From contig NZ_CANQTS010000006.1 of NCBI RefSeq assembly GCF_947626835.1, positions 1 to 64,000 of the forward strand: DNA of 64,000 nucleotides, read 5' to 3'. Of the stretch, positions 27,839-36,071 are shown piece after piece (position 1 is the stretch's first letter; every line of letters starts with the position of its first letter). Position numbers and translations under genes: made by a program. The notes under the pieces were generated by a model that worked only from the letters and a program-made list of their open reading frames with translations, had not been told where the DNA came from and made no database searches. The DNA comes from an uncultured Acinetobacter sp. GTDB taxonomy: Bacteria > Pseudomonadota > Gammaproteobacteria > Pseudomonadales > Moraxellaceae.

Positions 27839-28669
27839 TTTTAAAAAACCAGCTTCTTCAGATTTTGGATAGTTATTTTTAAGCATATCTGCGTATTGGG
27901 TAGCCAGTTGTATATTTTGATCTACATTTTTTGCCATGCTATATAAGCGATATATAGCGGTTGCCGCTTTAGCGGATTGTGGAAAGCGATTGACCACCTC
28001 AGCATAATTGGCTTGAGCACGTTTATAATTCACAGGCTCAAGCGCTAAATAAAATTCACCCATCCAAAAATAAGCATTACTTACATAAATACTATTGGGG
28101 TGGTTTTTAATAAAATTACGCATGGGATCAATGGCTTTTTTGGCACCACCTTGCTTATAGGCTTCTAAAGCAATGGTATACGCTGCACGATCAAGCTCGT
28201 TATCATAATTATTTTGCGTAATGACAGGTGCAGGATTGAGTGGTTCGGGTGCTATAGGGGTGATTAGACTGGGTGGTGTATCCTGTTGGTTATCCTCCGT
28301 ATTGTCTGGGGTGGCATCTTGTGGTGTGTCTTGGTTTTCATTGGCATCTAGTTTTTGTTGTAGCAGCTCTAAACGTTGATCAAGATCCGTGTAACGGTTA
28401 TTGAGTTCATGATTGAGCTTGTCATTGGCATTTTCTAGTTCTTCAATCTTGCCACGTAGGGTACGTAACTCAGTTTCGAGTTGCTGGTTTTTTTGAATCA
28501 ATTGCCAATTCATATTAGTTGCCACGGTGTCTACACCTGTATGGGTGGCAAGTGGTGTCATGATCTGAGTATTTTGTTGGCTCAGACCATGTGACTCAAT
28601 GGGAATATTGGCCAAACTTGCACCACTCATGAGCAGGGCAGTGGTGAATAAGAAATGCTTATAGAGCAT
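27836..28669 (-). CDS. periplasmic CpoB/YbgF-like coiled-coil TPR protein
   Basis: A 277-residue secreted protein. A signal peptide (cleavage after about residue 20, SLA-NIP) is followed by a Gln-rich segment. Next come a coiled coil (about residues 55-105, LETELRTLRGKIEELENAND) and an acidic Gln/Asp/Pro-rich linker. A C-terminal TPR array (about 165-277) begins at AYTIALEAYKQGG. This is the layout of CpoB (YbgF), which coordinates peptidoglycan synthesis with outer membrane constriction alongside Tol-Pal. The tol-pal genes are not next to it, so it may be a paralogue. Confidence 0.75.
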   Translation of the reverse strand: MLYKHFLFTTALLMSGASLANIPIESHGLSQQNTQIMTPLATHTGVDTVATNMNWQLIQKNQQLETELRTLRGKIEELENANDKLNHELNNRYTDLDQRLELLQQKLDANENQDTPQDATPDNTEDNQQDTPPSLITPIAPEPLNPAPVITQNNYDNELDRAAYTIALEAYKQGGAKKAIDPMRNFIKNHPNSIYVSNAYFWMGEFYLALEPVNYKRAQANYAEVVNRFPQSAKAATAIYRLYSMAKNVDQNIQLATQYADMLKNNYPKSEEAGFLK

Positions 28670-28862
28670 GACGTTGTATATCCATATCAGGTTAAAAAGA
28701 GCTTAGCTCATTAAAAACACATGATATAAGAAAAGCAAGTGCATGCGGTGTGGATTATCAAGTATTGTGTAGAAAAATGTTGGTGGCGAAAGCCTACAAA
28801 CCCTAGATTGTTTTTAATTTAATCAATTAGATAGCTTTTTTAGGTTTTTGGCATGTGAGAGC

Positions 28863-28890
28863 TTGCATGTGGTGTGAAAATCTTTATAAT
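28863..28890 (+). promoter_or_regulatory. sigma-70-type promoter of 4.5S RNA
   Basis: TTGCAT (28863-28868) and a consensus TATAAT (28885-28890) are separated by 16 bases. The expected start is near 28897, right at the RNA. Confidence 0.7.
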
Positions 28891-28896
28891 CGGTCT

Positions 28897-29014
<118 letters not shown>

Positions 29015-29048
29015 CATATTCTTATAATTATTACATTCTCTCAATATT

Positions 29049-29636
29049 TTATTCGTCATCCTCACGCCGACTGATCGCTTTAAAAATTGTATCTAAATCA
29101 AAACCTCGATATTGTAAAAACCGAATTTGCTTGGCTTTAAGCTTTGGATCTTTAGTCACCTCTAGACCGTATTTTTTCAGTTTTAATTGGTAAGCTTGTT
29201 CTGCCCAATCAATTTCTTGCATTTCCTCTAAAATTAAATCACTGTCAATTTTCTTATTTTTTAAAGCCAATTTAATCCGTGCAGGGCCTTTGCCTTTACG
29301 CTTTTGACTGGATAACACGGTTTCAGCAACCCGTTGATCACTTTGATAATGTTGCGTGGCAAGTTCTTCGACCAATTCAATCACTTCATCACGACTTTCA
29401 GCATATAGGGCTAATTTTTCAATCAGCTCTACTTTGGAATATTCTTTACGCGTTAAGACGGCAAAGGCATAAGAGCGTAAACGTGAGCCTTTGAGTAAAC
29501 TGCGTTCAGTTTTGGGTTTTTGAGTATCTGAGAAGCTTAAGGCATCATAGCCTGAAGCAGTTGCTGCCTCTGTGTCACCATAGGCTTGTTTTAAGGCATC
29601 ATAGTCAATGATTTTGTTGAATTTAGCATCGCTCAT
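29049..29636 (-). CDS. recX: regulatory protein RecX
   Basis: A 195-residue RecX family protein, which binds RecA filaments and limits their extension and coprotease activity. The three-helix repeats are recognisable from AFAVLTRKEYSKVELIEKL to the C-terminal RFLQYRGFDLDTIFKAI. An N-terminal extension of about 50 residues is longer than in E. coli. It lies 56 bases downstream of recA, with a terminator between them, the usual arrangement that keeps RecX well below RecA. Confidence 0.9.
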   Translation of the reverse strand: MSDAKFNKIIDYDALKQAYGDTEAATASGYDALSFSDTQKPKTERSLLKGSRLRSYAFAVLTRKEYSKVELIEKLALYAESRDEVIELVEELATQHYQSDQRVAETVLSSQKRKGKGPARIKLALKNKKIDSDLILEEMQEIDWAEQAYQLKLKKYGLEVTKDPKLKAKQIRFLQYRGFDLDTIFKAISRREDDE

Positions 29637-29653
29637 TTGAGATCCTCAGCATA

Positions 29654-29677
29654 ACAAAAACGCCCCGAAGGGCGTCT
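29654..29677 (-). terminator. recA terminator / attenuator before recX
   Basis: On the minus strand ACGCCC-TTCG-GGGCGT is followed by TTTTTG. It sits between recA and recX, so recX is expected to be expressed by readthrough. Confidence 0.85.
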
Positions 29678-29692
29678 TGGTAGTGGTGTTAT

Positions 29693-30733
29693 TTATTTAG
29701 CCGGTGCTAATTCAGGGTCTTGATCATCATCGGCGGGTACTTGATTGGTGGTTAAAAGTTGTTCGCGAATCAGGCGCTCAATTTCTTCTGCCATTGGCTT
29801 GTTTTCTTCTAACATACGAATCACGTTATTTTTACCTTGACCAATTTTGCTGCCTTGGTAAGAGTACCACGCACCGGCTTTTTGTACGATGTCTTGCTGT
29901 ACTGCTAAATCAACCAATTCACCTAAGTGGTTAACACCCTTGCCATATAAGATTTGGAACAGCGCTTCACGAAATGGCGGTGCCATTTTGTTTTTCACCA
30001 CTTTGACTTTGGTTTCCGAGCCAATGATTTCATCGCCTTCTTTGACTTGACCAATACGACGGATATCTAAACGTACCGAAGCATAGAATTTTAATGCATT
30101 ACCACCTGTGGTGGTTTCTGGGCTACCAAACATCACACCAATCTTCATACGAATTTGGTTAATGAAGATCACCATACAGTTTGAGCGTTTGGCATTACCT
30201 GTGATTTTACGTAAAGCTTGGCTCATAAGACGTGCTTGTAGACCCATATGCGAGTCGCCCATTTCGCCTTCAATCTCCGCACGTGGGGTTAGTGCAGCCA
30301 CGGAATCCACCACGATCATGTCAACTGCGCCTGAGCGTACTAACATATCGGCAATTTCTAGTGCTTGCTCACCGTGGTCAGGCTGTGACACTAACAAATT
30401 GTCAATATCAACGCCTAATTTACGCGCATATTGTGGATCAAGTGCATGTTCGGCATCAATAAAGGCACAGGTACCACCTCCTTTTTGACACTCGGCAATG
30501 GCTTGCAAAGTCATGGTGGTTTTACCAGAAGATTCAGGACCGTAAATCTCGATAATACGACCTTTAGGCAAACCGCCAATCCCAAGGGCGATATCCAATG
30601 TCAACGAGCCGGTTGAAATGGCTTCTACCGCTTGTACGGTGTTTTCACCCAAGCGCATCACTGTATTTTTACCAAACTGTTTTTCAATTTGGCTTAAAGC
30701 CGCATTAAGGGCTTTGCTTTTGTTCTCATCCAT
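29693..30733 (-). CDS. recA: recombinase RecA
   Basis: A 346-residue RecA. Walker A GPESSGKT is at residues 65-72. Walker B is in [10 protein letters not shown], and the L1 and L2 DNA-binding loops are in [15 protein letters not shown] and [30 protein letters not shown]. The C-terminal tail is acidic ([12 protein letters not shown]). It drives homologous recombination and the DNA damage response. No CTGT-N8-ACAG LexA box was found in the 120 bases upstream, consistent with the known lack of LexA in Acinetobacter. Confidence 0.98.
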   Translation of the reverse strand: MDENKSKALNAALSQIEKQFGKNTVMRLGENTVQAVEAISTGSLTLDIALGIGGLPKGRIIEIYGPESSGKTTMTLQAIAECQKGGGTCAFIDAEHALDPQYARKLGVDIDNLLVSQPDHGEQALEIADMLVRSGAVDMIVVDSVAALTPRAEIEGEMGDSHMGLQARLMSQALRKITGNAKRSNCMVIFINQIRMKIGVMFGSPETTTGGNALKFYASVRLDIRRIGQVKEGDEIIGSETKVKVVKNKMAPPFREALFQILYGKGVNHLGELVDLAVQQDIVQKAGAWYSYQGSKIGQGKNNVIRMLEENKPMAEEIERLIREQLLTTNQVPADDDQDPELAPAK

Positions 30734-30859
30734 CTTACAACCTCAAAACTGTAGATTCACGATTCACCCAAGTGGATGTCTATGGCATGAATAGTGACAG
30801 ATTTTATTTTAATGTTCTAGTGTATTTGGGCTTGATGCGACATTGAATGACGCACTGTG

Positions 30860-31300
30860 TTAGTCATCTGAATAGGACCATTGTTGGTCAAATTGGCTAT
30901 CATTATCCTGCCGAAAGCGCTGAATGTCACGTCGATCTTTTTTGCTTGGACGATGATCGGGGCGCGCCAAATTGTGCATTTTGCGCTGTGCTGCAAACAA
31001 TTCACGTTTGGCAAGGCTTGCGGCTGTTTCTTCATACAGTAATTGTGCTACGGGTGCAGGACCACGTACATCAGAGAGTGCTTTAATCACTACGGTTTTC
31101 TTTTCAATGCCTTGAGCAATGGTGAGTTCCATGCCCACACGTACTTCACGCGATACTTTAACGCGCTCGCCATTTTGATGCACCTTACCGCCTTCAATGG
31201 CATGTTTGGCAATTGAGCGCGTTTTAAAAAAACGCGCTGCCCAAAGCCATTTATCAATACGCATGCCCACGGCATCTTCGGCTAAAGAAGATTTACGCAT
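30860..31300 (-). CDS. hslR: heat shock protein 15, S4-domain RNA-binding protein
   Basis: A 146-residue Hsp15 homologue. The S4 domain begins at MRIDKWLWAARFFKTRS and ends near VRVGMELTIAQG. A basic C-terminal tail (RPSKKDRRDIQRFR) follows. Hsp15 binds stalled 50S subunits that carry a nascent chain and recycles them. ATG at 31300 is chosen because GAGGAA lies upstream; a TTG at 31318 is less likely. The start overlaps the end of the YrfG-like gene by 8 bases (ATGCGTAA). The yrfG-hslR order is also seen in E. coli. Confidence 0.9.
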   Translation of the reverse strand: MRKSSLAEDAVGMRIDKWLWAARFFKTRSIAKHAIEGGKVHQNGERVKVSREVRVGMELTIAQGIEKKTVVIKALSDVRGPAPVAQLLYEETAASLAKRELFAAQRKMHNLARPDHRPSKKDRRDIQRFRQDNDSQFDQQWSYSDD

Positions 31301-31967
31301 ATATGTTGTGTTCCTCAACCTGTTGTAACATTGTGATCAAATCTGTCAGTTGCACCAACATTGGATAACGCGCCTCACGTCGAGGGGTTTTACCAGATGA
31401 AGGTTGTGCAATGGTAATTAAATTTTCAATTCCAAAGAGTTTTGCGATGTCTAAAACTTTTTCGGTATCATCAATAAAATAGCAATTTTTGACGTCAAAT
31501 GGATGCAGATTTTGTAAATGTTGCCAAAATTCAATCCGTTCTTTTTCATAGCCAATGCTCTCTGAGCTGACAATCACCTCAAAATAATGGCTCATTTGCA
31601 TGGCTTTAAGCTTAAATTCCAAGCCTTTGCAATCGGCATTGGTGGCTAGCCAACATGGGTAACCTTCTGATTTTAAAAACTCAAGTAATTCAATACATCC
31701 GCTACGCTTGGCAACTTTGTGCTGAAATTCAATTTGCATGGCAAGTACGTCTATACCGACCTTATTGCTCCAAAAACGCGATGAATACCAATTCAAAGTA
31801 TGTTTATAGTCATGATAAAACGAGGTCAATTCGGTTTGACTGTGTTCCAGTGAACAATGGTGATGGCTTGCATGGCGCTGTGGCAGAAGCTCATTCCAAA
31901 TAAAATCGTCATAGGCCAAGTCCAATAAAGTACCGTCCATGTCGAAAATGATGGTGGGTTTTTGCAT
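31293..31967 (-). CDS. HAD family hydrolase, YrfG-like (GMP/IMP nucleotidase type)
   Basis: A HAD phosphatase of about 224 residues. The nucleophile motif I is FDMDGTLLDL, motif II is WLATNADC, and the lysine and acidic motif IV are in GYEKER and YFIDDTEKVLD. Sequence style and the position before hslR match YrfG, a nucleotidase acting on GMP and IMP in E. coli. ATG at 31967 has AGG upstream; an ATG at 31982 would add five residues. Substrate is inferred by context only. Confidence 0.8.
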   Translation of the reverse strand: MQKPTIIFDMDGTLLDLAYDDFIWNELLPQRHASHHHCSLEHSQTELTSFYHDYKHTLNWYSSRFWSNKVGIDVLAMQIEFQHKVAKRSGCIELLEFLKSEGYPCWLATNADCKGLEFKLKAMQMSHYFEVIVSSESIGYEKERIEFWQHLQNLHPFDVKNCYFIDDTEKVLDIAKLFGIENLITIAQPSSGKTPRREARYPMLVQLTDLITMLQQVEEHNIYA

Positions 31968-32137
31968 CACAGAAAGCCTCATAGCATGATCTAGCTTAGA
32001 CTAGAAAAATAAACATGCGAGTATACCCGATTTGAGGCTAAAACTAAGTACGCAGGCAGCCGAACAGCAAAGCTGTTGTGCGATTGCAGCCAAAGCGCGT
32101 TACAATCTTTATTATTGTGAATAAAAACAGGTGTTGC

Positions 32138-32989
32138 ATGTTTATTGAAACCCAAGCACCACAAGATGCTCTAATTCAACAATTGCTGCCCATCATGACA
32201 CAGGCTTGTGTAATTTTACGTGAAGAATACCAAGCCTATTGTTCTGGTCAGGCCTTTGATGTGGAGCGCAAAAGCGATGATTCGCCGGTGACCCAAGCAG
32301 ACTTTCGGGTTAACCATTATCTGAGTGAACAATTACAGCGGATATCTGAGTTACCGCTTTTATCTGAAGAAGGGGAGCAAACCGAGCGCAGCGCATGGTC
32401 AACGTTTTGGTTGCTTGATCCTTTAGACGGCACCAAAGAGTTTTTGCATCAGCGTGCGCAATTTACCATTAATTTAAGCTTAATTGAGGGTGCGCATACG
32501 GTTTTTGCCATTTTAGCAGTGCCAGAAGAACATACGCTATATATTTGTCCCAAGGTGGGCATGCCACTCAAATATGACGCTCAACTTAAGACTTGGTTTG
32601 GCTACCTAGCTCCAGATAAGCATACTGATGTTCAGATTGGATTAAGTCATAGTCGTCAGCAAAAAGCGCAGTATCAAGAATTTTTGGCAGTGCTTGAACA
32701 TCTCACGCCTTATACAACTTTTCAGGCTGGCAGCGCTTATAAATTTTGTATGATGCTTGAAGATAAAATTGATATTTATCCACGTTTTCATCCAACCTCA
32801 GAGTGGGATACCAGTGCTGGGCAATGTCTGTTAGAGCGCATTGGGGGGGGCTTAATTGATTTTTCCGGACGTGCCTTTGTTTATAATCAGCGCGCAACTT
32901 TATTGAATGGTGGATTTTTAGCCTACCGCAATGATCAAATGAAACGACTTGCCTTACAAGCACTTGGACGAATGTCGAACATGCATTGA
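32138..32989 (+). CDS. cysQ: 3'(2'),5'-bisphosphate nucleotidase CysQ
   Basis: A 283-residue inositol monophosphatase-fold enzyme. It hydrolyses PAP (and PAPS) left from sulfate activation. Metal-binding motifs are visible: EE in LLSEEGE, the DPLDGTKEF box, and EWDTSAGQCLLE near the C-terminus. The ATG at 32138 is preferred over upstream in-frame codons, since homology begins there. Two neighbouring phosphatase-type genes surround it, but no sulfate genes do. Confidence 0.92.
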   Translation: MFIETQAPQDALIQQLLPIMTQACVILREEYQAYCSGQAFDVERKSDDSPVTQADFRVNHYLSEQLQRISELPLLSEEGEQTERSAWSTFWLLDPLDGTKEFLHQRAQFTINLSLIEGAHTVFAILAVPEEHTLYICPKVGMPLKYDAQLKTWFGYLAPDKHTDVQIGLSHSRQQKAQYQEFLAVLEHLTPYTTFQAGSAYKFCMMLEDKIDIYPRFHPTSEWDTSAGQCLLERIGGGLIDFSGRAFVYNQRATLLNGGFLAYRNDQMKRLALQALGRMSNMH

Positions 32990-33043
32990 GCTCTTGGGGC
33001 AACGTGGTATAGTGAGCTTTAACCTTTCAATTGTGACAGTATT

Positions 33044-33775
33044 ATGGCACTTGATTTGCTTCCGACCAGTATGTTGCATGCAATGGATTTGCTGCCAGAT
33101 CCAAAGACTCCTGTAACATTATTTACCCGTCACTCACTACGTGAAGAGGTAAAAGGACAGGGCTTAGCGGGCTATGACTTGCAATTGACCCACCAAGGCC
33201 GCGAATTGGCGCAAGCATGGGGGGAATACCTCATTGCCAACAGTGAGCGTCGTATTCAACACTGTATCTCTAGTCCAATTCAACGCTGTATTGATACAGC
33301 AGCTTTGATGATACAAGGGGCAGATGATGTAAGCCCGATCAATACACATAATATCGAGATCGTGGAACAAGGTTTATTGGTTGAACCAGGCAGTTTTGTA
33401 CTCGACATTCAGCAAGCTGGGCCTTACTTTAAGCGTCAGGGTGCATTAGGCTTTATCAATAGCTTTGTGAATAATGCACTACCTGGTATGAAACATCCCA
33501 TTGGTGGCGTGGTGGATGTGTTAGAGTTAATTTACAACACACATCCAAGACATAGCCATGGTTTAAGTTTGGCGGTCAGCCATGACACCATTATTGCGGC
33601 TATTTTGGCGATCATCTCACAGCGCAATGAAGTCACATCTGAAGATTGGCCACAGATGATGGAAGGTTTGTTTGTATGGTTTGAAGGGGATGAATTTTTA
33701 GAGTGTCAACTTAAGTGGATTTGGCGTGGCAAATTACATTGTTTAGATATTGCTAAATTTAATGCCGAACAATAA
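33044..33775 (+). CDS. histidine phosphatase family protein
   Basis: A 243-residue protein of the phosphoglycerate mutase / acid phosphatase-like superfamily. The catalytic RHS (His30) lies in LFTRHSLREE. The second catalytic His is in the AVSHDTIIAAIL block. The intermediate CISSPIQRCIDTA gives the conserved Arg. No signal peptide is seen, so it is likely cytoplasmic. The specific substrate is unknown. It ends in a hairpin shared with rpsT. Confidence 0.8.
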   Translation: MALDLLPTSMLHAMDLLPDPKTPVTLFTRHSLREEVKGQGLAGYDLQLTHQGRELAQAWGEYLIANSERRIQHCISSPIQRCIDTAALMIQGADDVSPINTHNIEIVEQGLLVEPGSFVLDIQQAGPYFKRQGALGFINSFVNNALPGMKHPIGGVVDVLELIYNTHPRHSHGLSLAVSHDTIIAAILAIISQRNEVTSEDWPQMMEGLFVWFEGDEFLECQLKWIWRGKLHCLDIAKFNAEQ

Positions 33776-33806
33776 AAAAAAGCCCTATAAAAGGGCTTTT
33801 TTTTAT
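33774..33806. terminator. bidirectional terminator, histidine phosphatase / rpsT
   Basis: AAGCCCT/AGGGCTT arms with an A-rich loop are flanked by seven or more A and eight T. Confidence 0.88.
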
Positions 33807-33813
33807 GCATAAA

Positions 33814-34080
33814 TTAGTTAGCTAACGCTTTAATTTGTGCATTTAAACGGCTCTTATGACGAGCAGCTTTGTTCTTATGGATGATGCCTTTGTCAGCCAT
33901 ACGGTCGATTACTGGAACCGCAGTTTTGTAAGCTTCTGAAGCAACAGCATAATCGCCAGCAGCAATAGCAGCTACTGTACGTTTAAGATAAGTACGAACC
34001 ATAGAACGTAAGCTTGCGTTGTGTTTGCGTGCTTTAACGTTTTGACGAGCACGTTTTTTAGCTTGAGCAGAGTTTGCCAC
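33814..34080 (-). CDS. rpsT: 30S ribosomal protein S20
   Basis: An 88-residue, very basic alpha-helical protein that binds 16S rRNA. It starts [14 protein letters not shown], as S20 does, and is Lys/Arg/Ala rich throughout. The initiation codon is GTG, placed 7 bases after AAGGAG. E. coli rpsT also uses a non-ATG codon (UUG), which is linked to autoregulation of S20 synthesis. The gene is monocistronic. Confidence 0.97.
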   Translation of the reverse strand: MANSAQAKKRARQNVKARKHNASLRSMVRTYLKRTVAAIAAGDYAVASEAYKTAVPVIDRMADKGIIHKNKAARHKSRLNAQIKALAN

Positions 34081-34294
34081 TCGTGCACTCCTTGAAATAG
34101 ATTAGTCTGGGCGGGCTGCAACTCAACTGAAAACCAACATCAGAAGAACTATACCCAGCCCGTAAACAAGTGCCATATTTTGAGTTAACATTGCTGTTAA
34201 GTCAAGCCTTGACACGCCGTGATGCCATTTTAGCCGTATAAAAAACTGAAAGAAAACCTAAGATTAGTCAAATTTCTTGGAGATTGTACAAAAA

Positions 34295-34963
34295 ATGATG
34301 CATTCGTTAAAAAAAGTATTGGTTGTGGGGGCAACAGGATTGGTGGGCAAGACCTTGGTTTTGTTGCTAAATCAAGCCTCAGACTGGGAGCAGATTGACG
34401 TGGTTGTGCGTCGTAAAAATGATCTATTTTTAAATCAAAAAAAAATTCAACAAATTGTACTAGATGACTTTTTATTGCTCAACTCACAAGATTTAGCTGG
34501 CTATAGTCATGTATTTAGCTGTTTAGGTAGCACATTAAAGCAAGCCGGTTCGAAATCTGCCTTTTACCACGTCGACTATGAAATGAATGTGCACATAGCG
34601 CATTTACTGCAAAATACCACCACACATCTGTTGATCGTTAGCAGTATGGGGGCCAACGCTGCATCGCCATTTTTTTACAATCGTGTGAAAGGTAAATTAG
34701 AAAATACCTTACAAAACCTGAATTTATACCGTTTGTCGATTATTCGACCATCTTTGTTGATTGGGCAGCGTGAACATGGGCGTTTTCTTGAAGATTTGGG
34801 GCAAAAAATTTATCAAACATGCAGCAAGGTTTTGCCAAAGCAGTTTAAATATTTACCGGTGACTGCCAATCAGGTGGCTCATACTATGGTCGATGCTGCG
34901 CGAAATCAGACTCAATCGTGTGAAATGTATGCTAATTTAAAGATACAACAATATCCAAGATAA
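34295..34963 (+). CDS. NAD(P)-binding oxidoreductase, SDR-like (HTATIP2/YbjT type)
   Basis: A 222-residue Rossmann protein. The dinucleotide loop VVGATGLVGKTLV is at the N-terminus. An SSMGA strand follows, and then a YNRVKG motif that keeps the YxxxK spacing. The family includes HTATIP2-like and semialdehyde-dehydrogenase-related proteins, many without known substrates. ATG at 34295 is chosen over an upstream TTG that overlaps CTTGGAG. It lies 16 bases before rraA. Confidence 0.82.
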   Translation: MMHSLKKVLVVGATGLVGKTLVLLLNQASDWEQIDVVVRRKNDLFLNQKKIQQIVLDDFLLLNSQDLAGYSHVFSCLGSTLKQAGSKSAFYHVDYEMNVHIAHLLQNTTTHLLIVSSMGANAASPFFYNRVKGKLENTLQNLNLYRLSIIRPSLLIGQREHGRFLEDLGQKIYQTCSKVLPKQFKYLPVTANQVAHTMVDAARNQTQSCEMYANLKIQQYPR

Positions 34964-34979
34964 AACAGAGGGCAACCCC

Positions 34980-35486
34980 GTGACAGCATTTGTAACTTGC
35001 GACTTACTTGATAACTATCCCCAACTAGATTTACAGGTTATGTCACCTTGTATAGATGGCAAATCTTTTAAGAGTTATGGTGCACGCCACACCTTTGGTG
35101 GGCAAGTGGTCACTGTAAAATGTTATGAAGACAATTCGCGTGTCAAAGAGCTACTTGCCACAGACGGTACTGGTAAAGTATTGGTGGTGGATGGTGGTGC
35201 ATCCATGCGTTGTGCCTTGATGGGCGATCTAATTGCCGAATCAGCCGTGAAAAATCACTGGAATGGTGTGGTAATTTATGGCTGTGTACGTGATGTCGAC
35301 GCCATTGCACAACTGGATTTAGGTGTACATGCTTTAGCGGCCATTCCACAAAAAAGCACCCGTAAGGGCGTAGGTGAAGTGGATCTGACTTTAAGTTTTG
35401 GTGGTGTTACCATTCGTTCAGGCGATTATTTGTATGCTGATAACAATGGCATTGTACTGTCACGTCAAGCATTGGTTAAACTGTAA
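34980..35486 (+). CDS. rraA: ribonuclease E activity regulator RraA
   Basis: A 168-residue RraA family protein. The ring-forming fold motif GKVLVVDGGASMRCALMGDLIAE is recognisable, with the metal/substrate-type Arg and Asp of the related aldolases (GCVRDVD). In E. coli it binds the RNase E C-terminal scaffold and slows RNA decay. Related proteins can be HMG/CHA aldolases. The start codon is GTG, with AGAGGG upstream. Confidence 0.9.
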   Translation: MTAFVTCDLLDNYPQLDLQVMSPCIDGKSFKSYGARHTFGGQVVTVKCYEDNSRVKELLATDGTGKVLVVDGGASMRCALMGDLIAESAVKNHWNGVVIYGCVRDVDAIAQLDLGVHALAAIPQKSTRKGVGEVDLTLSFGGVTIRSGDYLYADNNGIVLSRQALVKL

Positions 35487-35620
35487 AGACTTTACACTCA
35501 TGTTTTACATGGGTGTTGTTTTGCTGATTTTGTCTAAAGGTATCAAAATAGCCTAAGTTAGGTTTTTTCTAAGCAAAACATGGTTAAACTACGCCAAGTG
35601 AAGTGTTTAGGACCTTGAAG

Positions 35621-35977
35621 ATGTTTGATAAAGTTCGTCAGTTGTTTAAAACCAAAGAAGACCCACGTCTGCAATTTATGCGTGAGCATGGGATAGAGTG
35701 GAATGAAGCGCAAGGTTATATTGTGCAAGGTGTGGTATTAAATGAAAGCTTGTCTGAGCGCTTAGAATATTTTTCCAATCGCCGTTTAAATCAATTTGAT
35801 GACCTAAAAGCCCTTTATTTTGCCGCCATGCTGATCAATGAAAAAATTGATTTAGAAATTGCCACAGGACAGTATGTGGCACGGTTAGGTAATAATCAGC
35901 ACAACTTACAAGAATTTAAAGCCATTGTTGGCTTATTGGGCGAATATTATCGTCATTTTTTACGTGAAAAACGTTAA
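35621..35977 (+). CDS. hypothetical protein
   Basis: A 118-residue soluble protein that is mostly alpha-helical and rich in charged residues. No conserved motif is recognised. ATG at 35621 is used because AGGA lies 8 bases upstream; a GTG at 35603 would extend it. It sits between rraA and mfd on the same strand, with gaps of about 130 and 95 bases. Confidence 0.7.
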   Translation: MFDKVRQLFKTKEDPRLQFMREHGIEWNEAQGYIVQGVVLNESLSERLEYFSNRRLNQFDDLKALYFAAMLINEKIDLEIATGQYVARLGNNQHNLQEFKAIVGLLGEYYRHFLREKR

Positions 35978-36071
35978 ACGACATCATTCGACGCTGTGCA
36001 CATAAAAATTACATAAAGCTTGAAAAACATCATGTTAAGATGATGCTCTGTCTTTCATGCTTAGAATGGCC

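Noticed and set aside
30108..30488. 126-codon ORF antisense to recA
   Set aside because: It lies wholly within recA on the other strand; the length comes from codon bias of the real gene.
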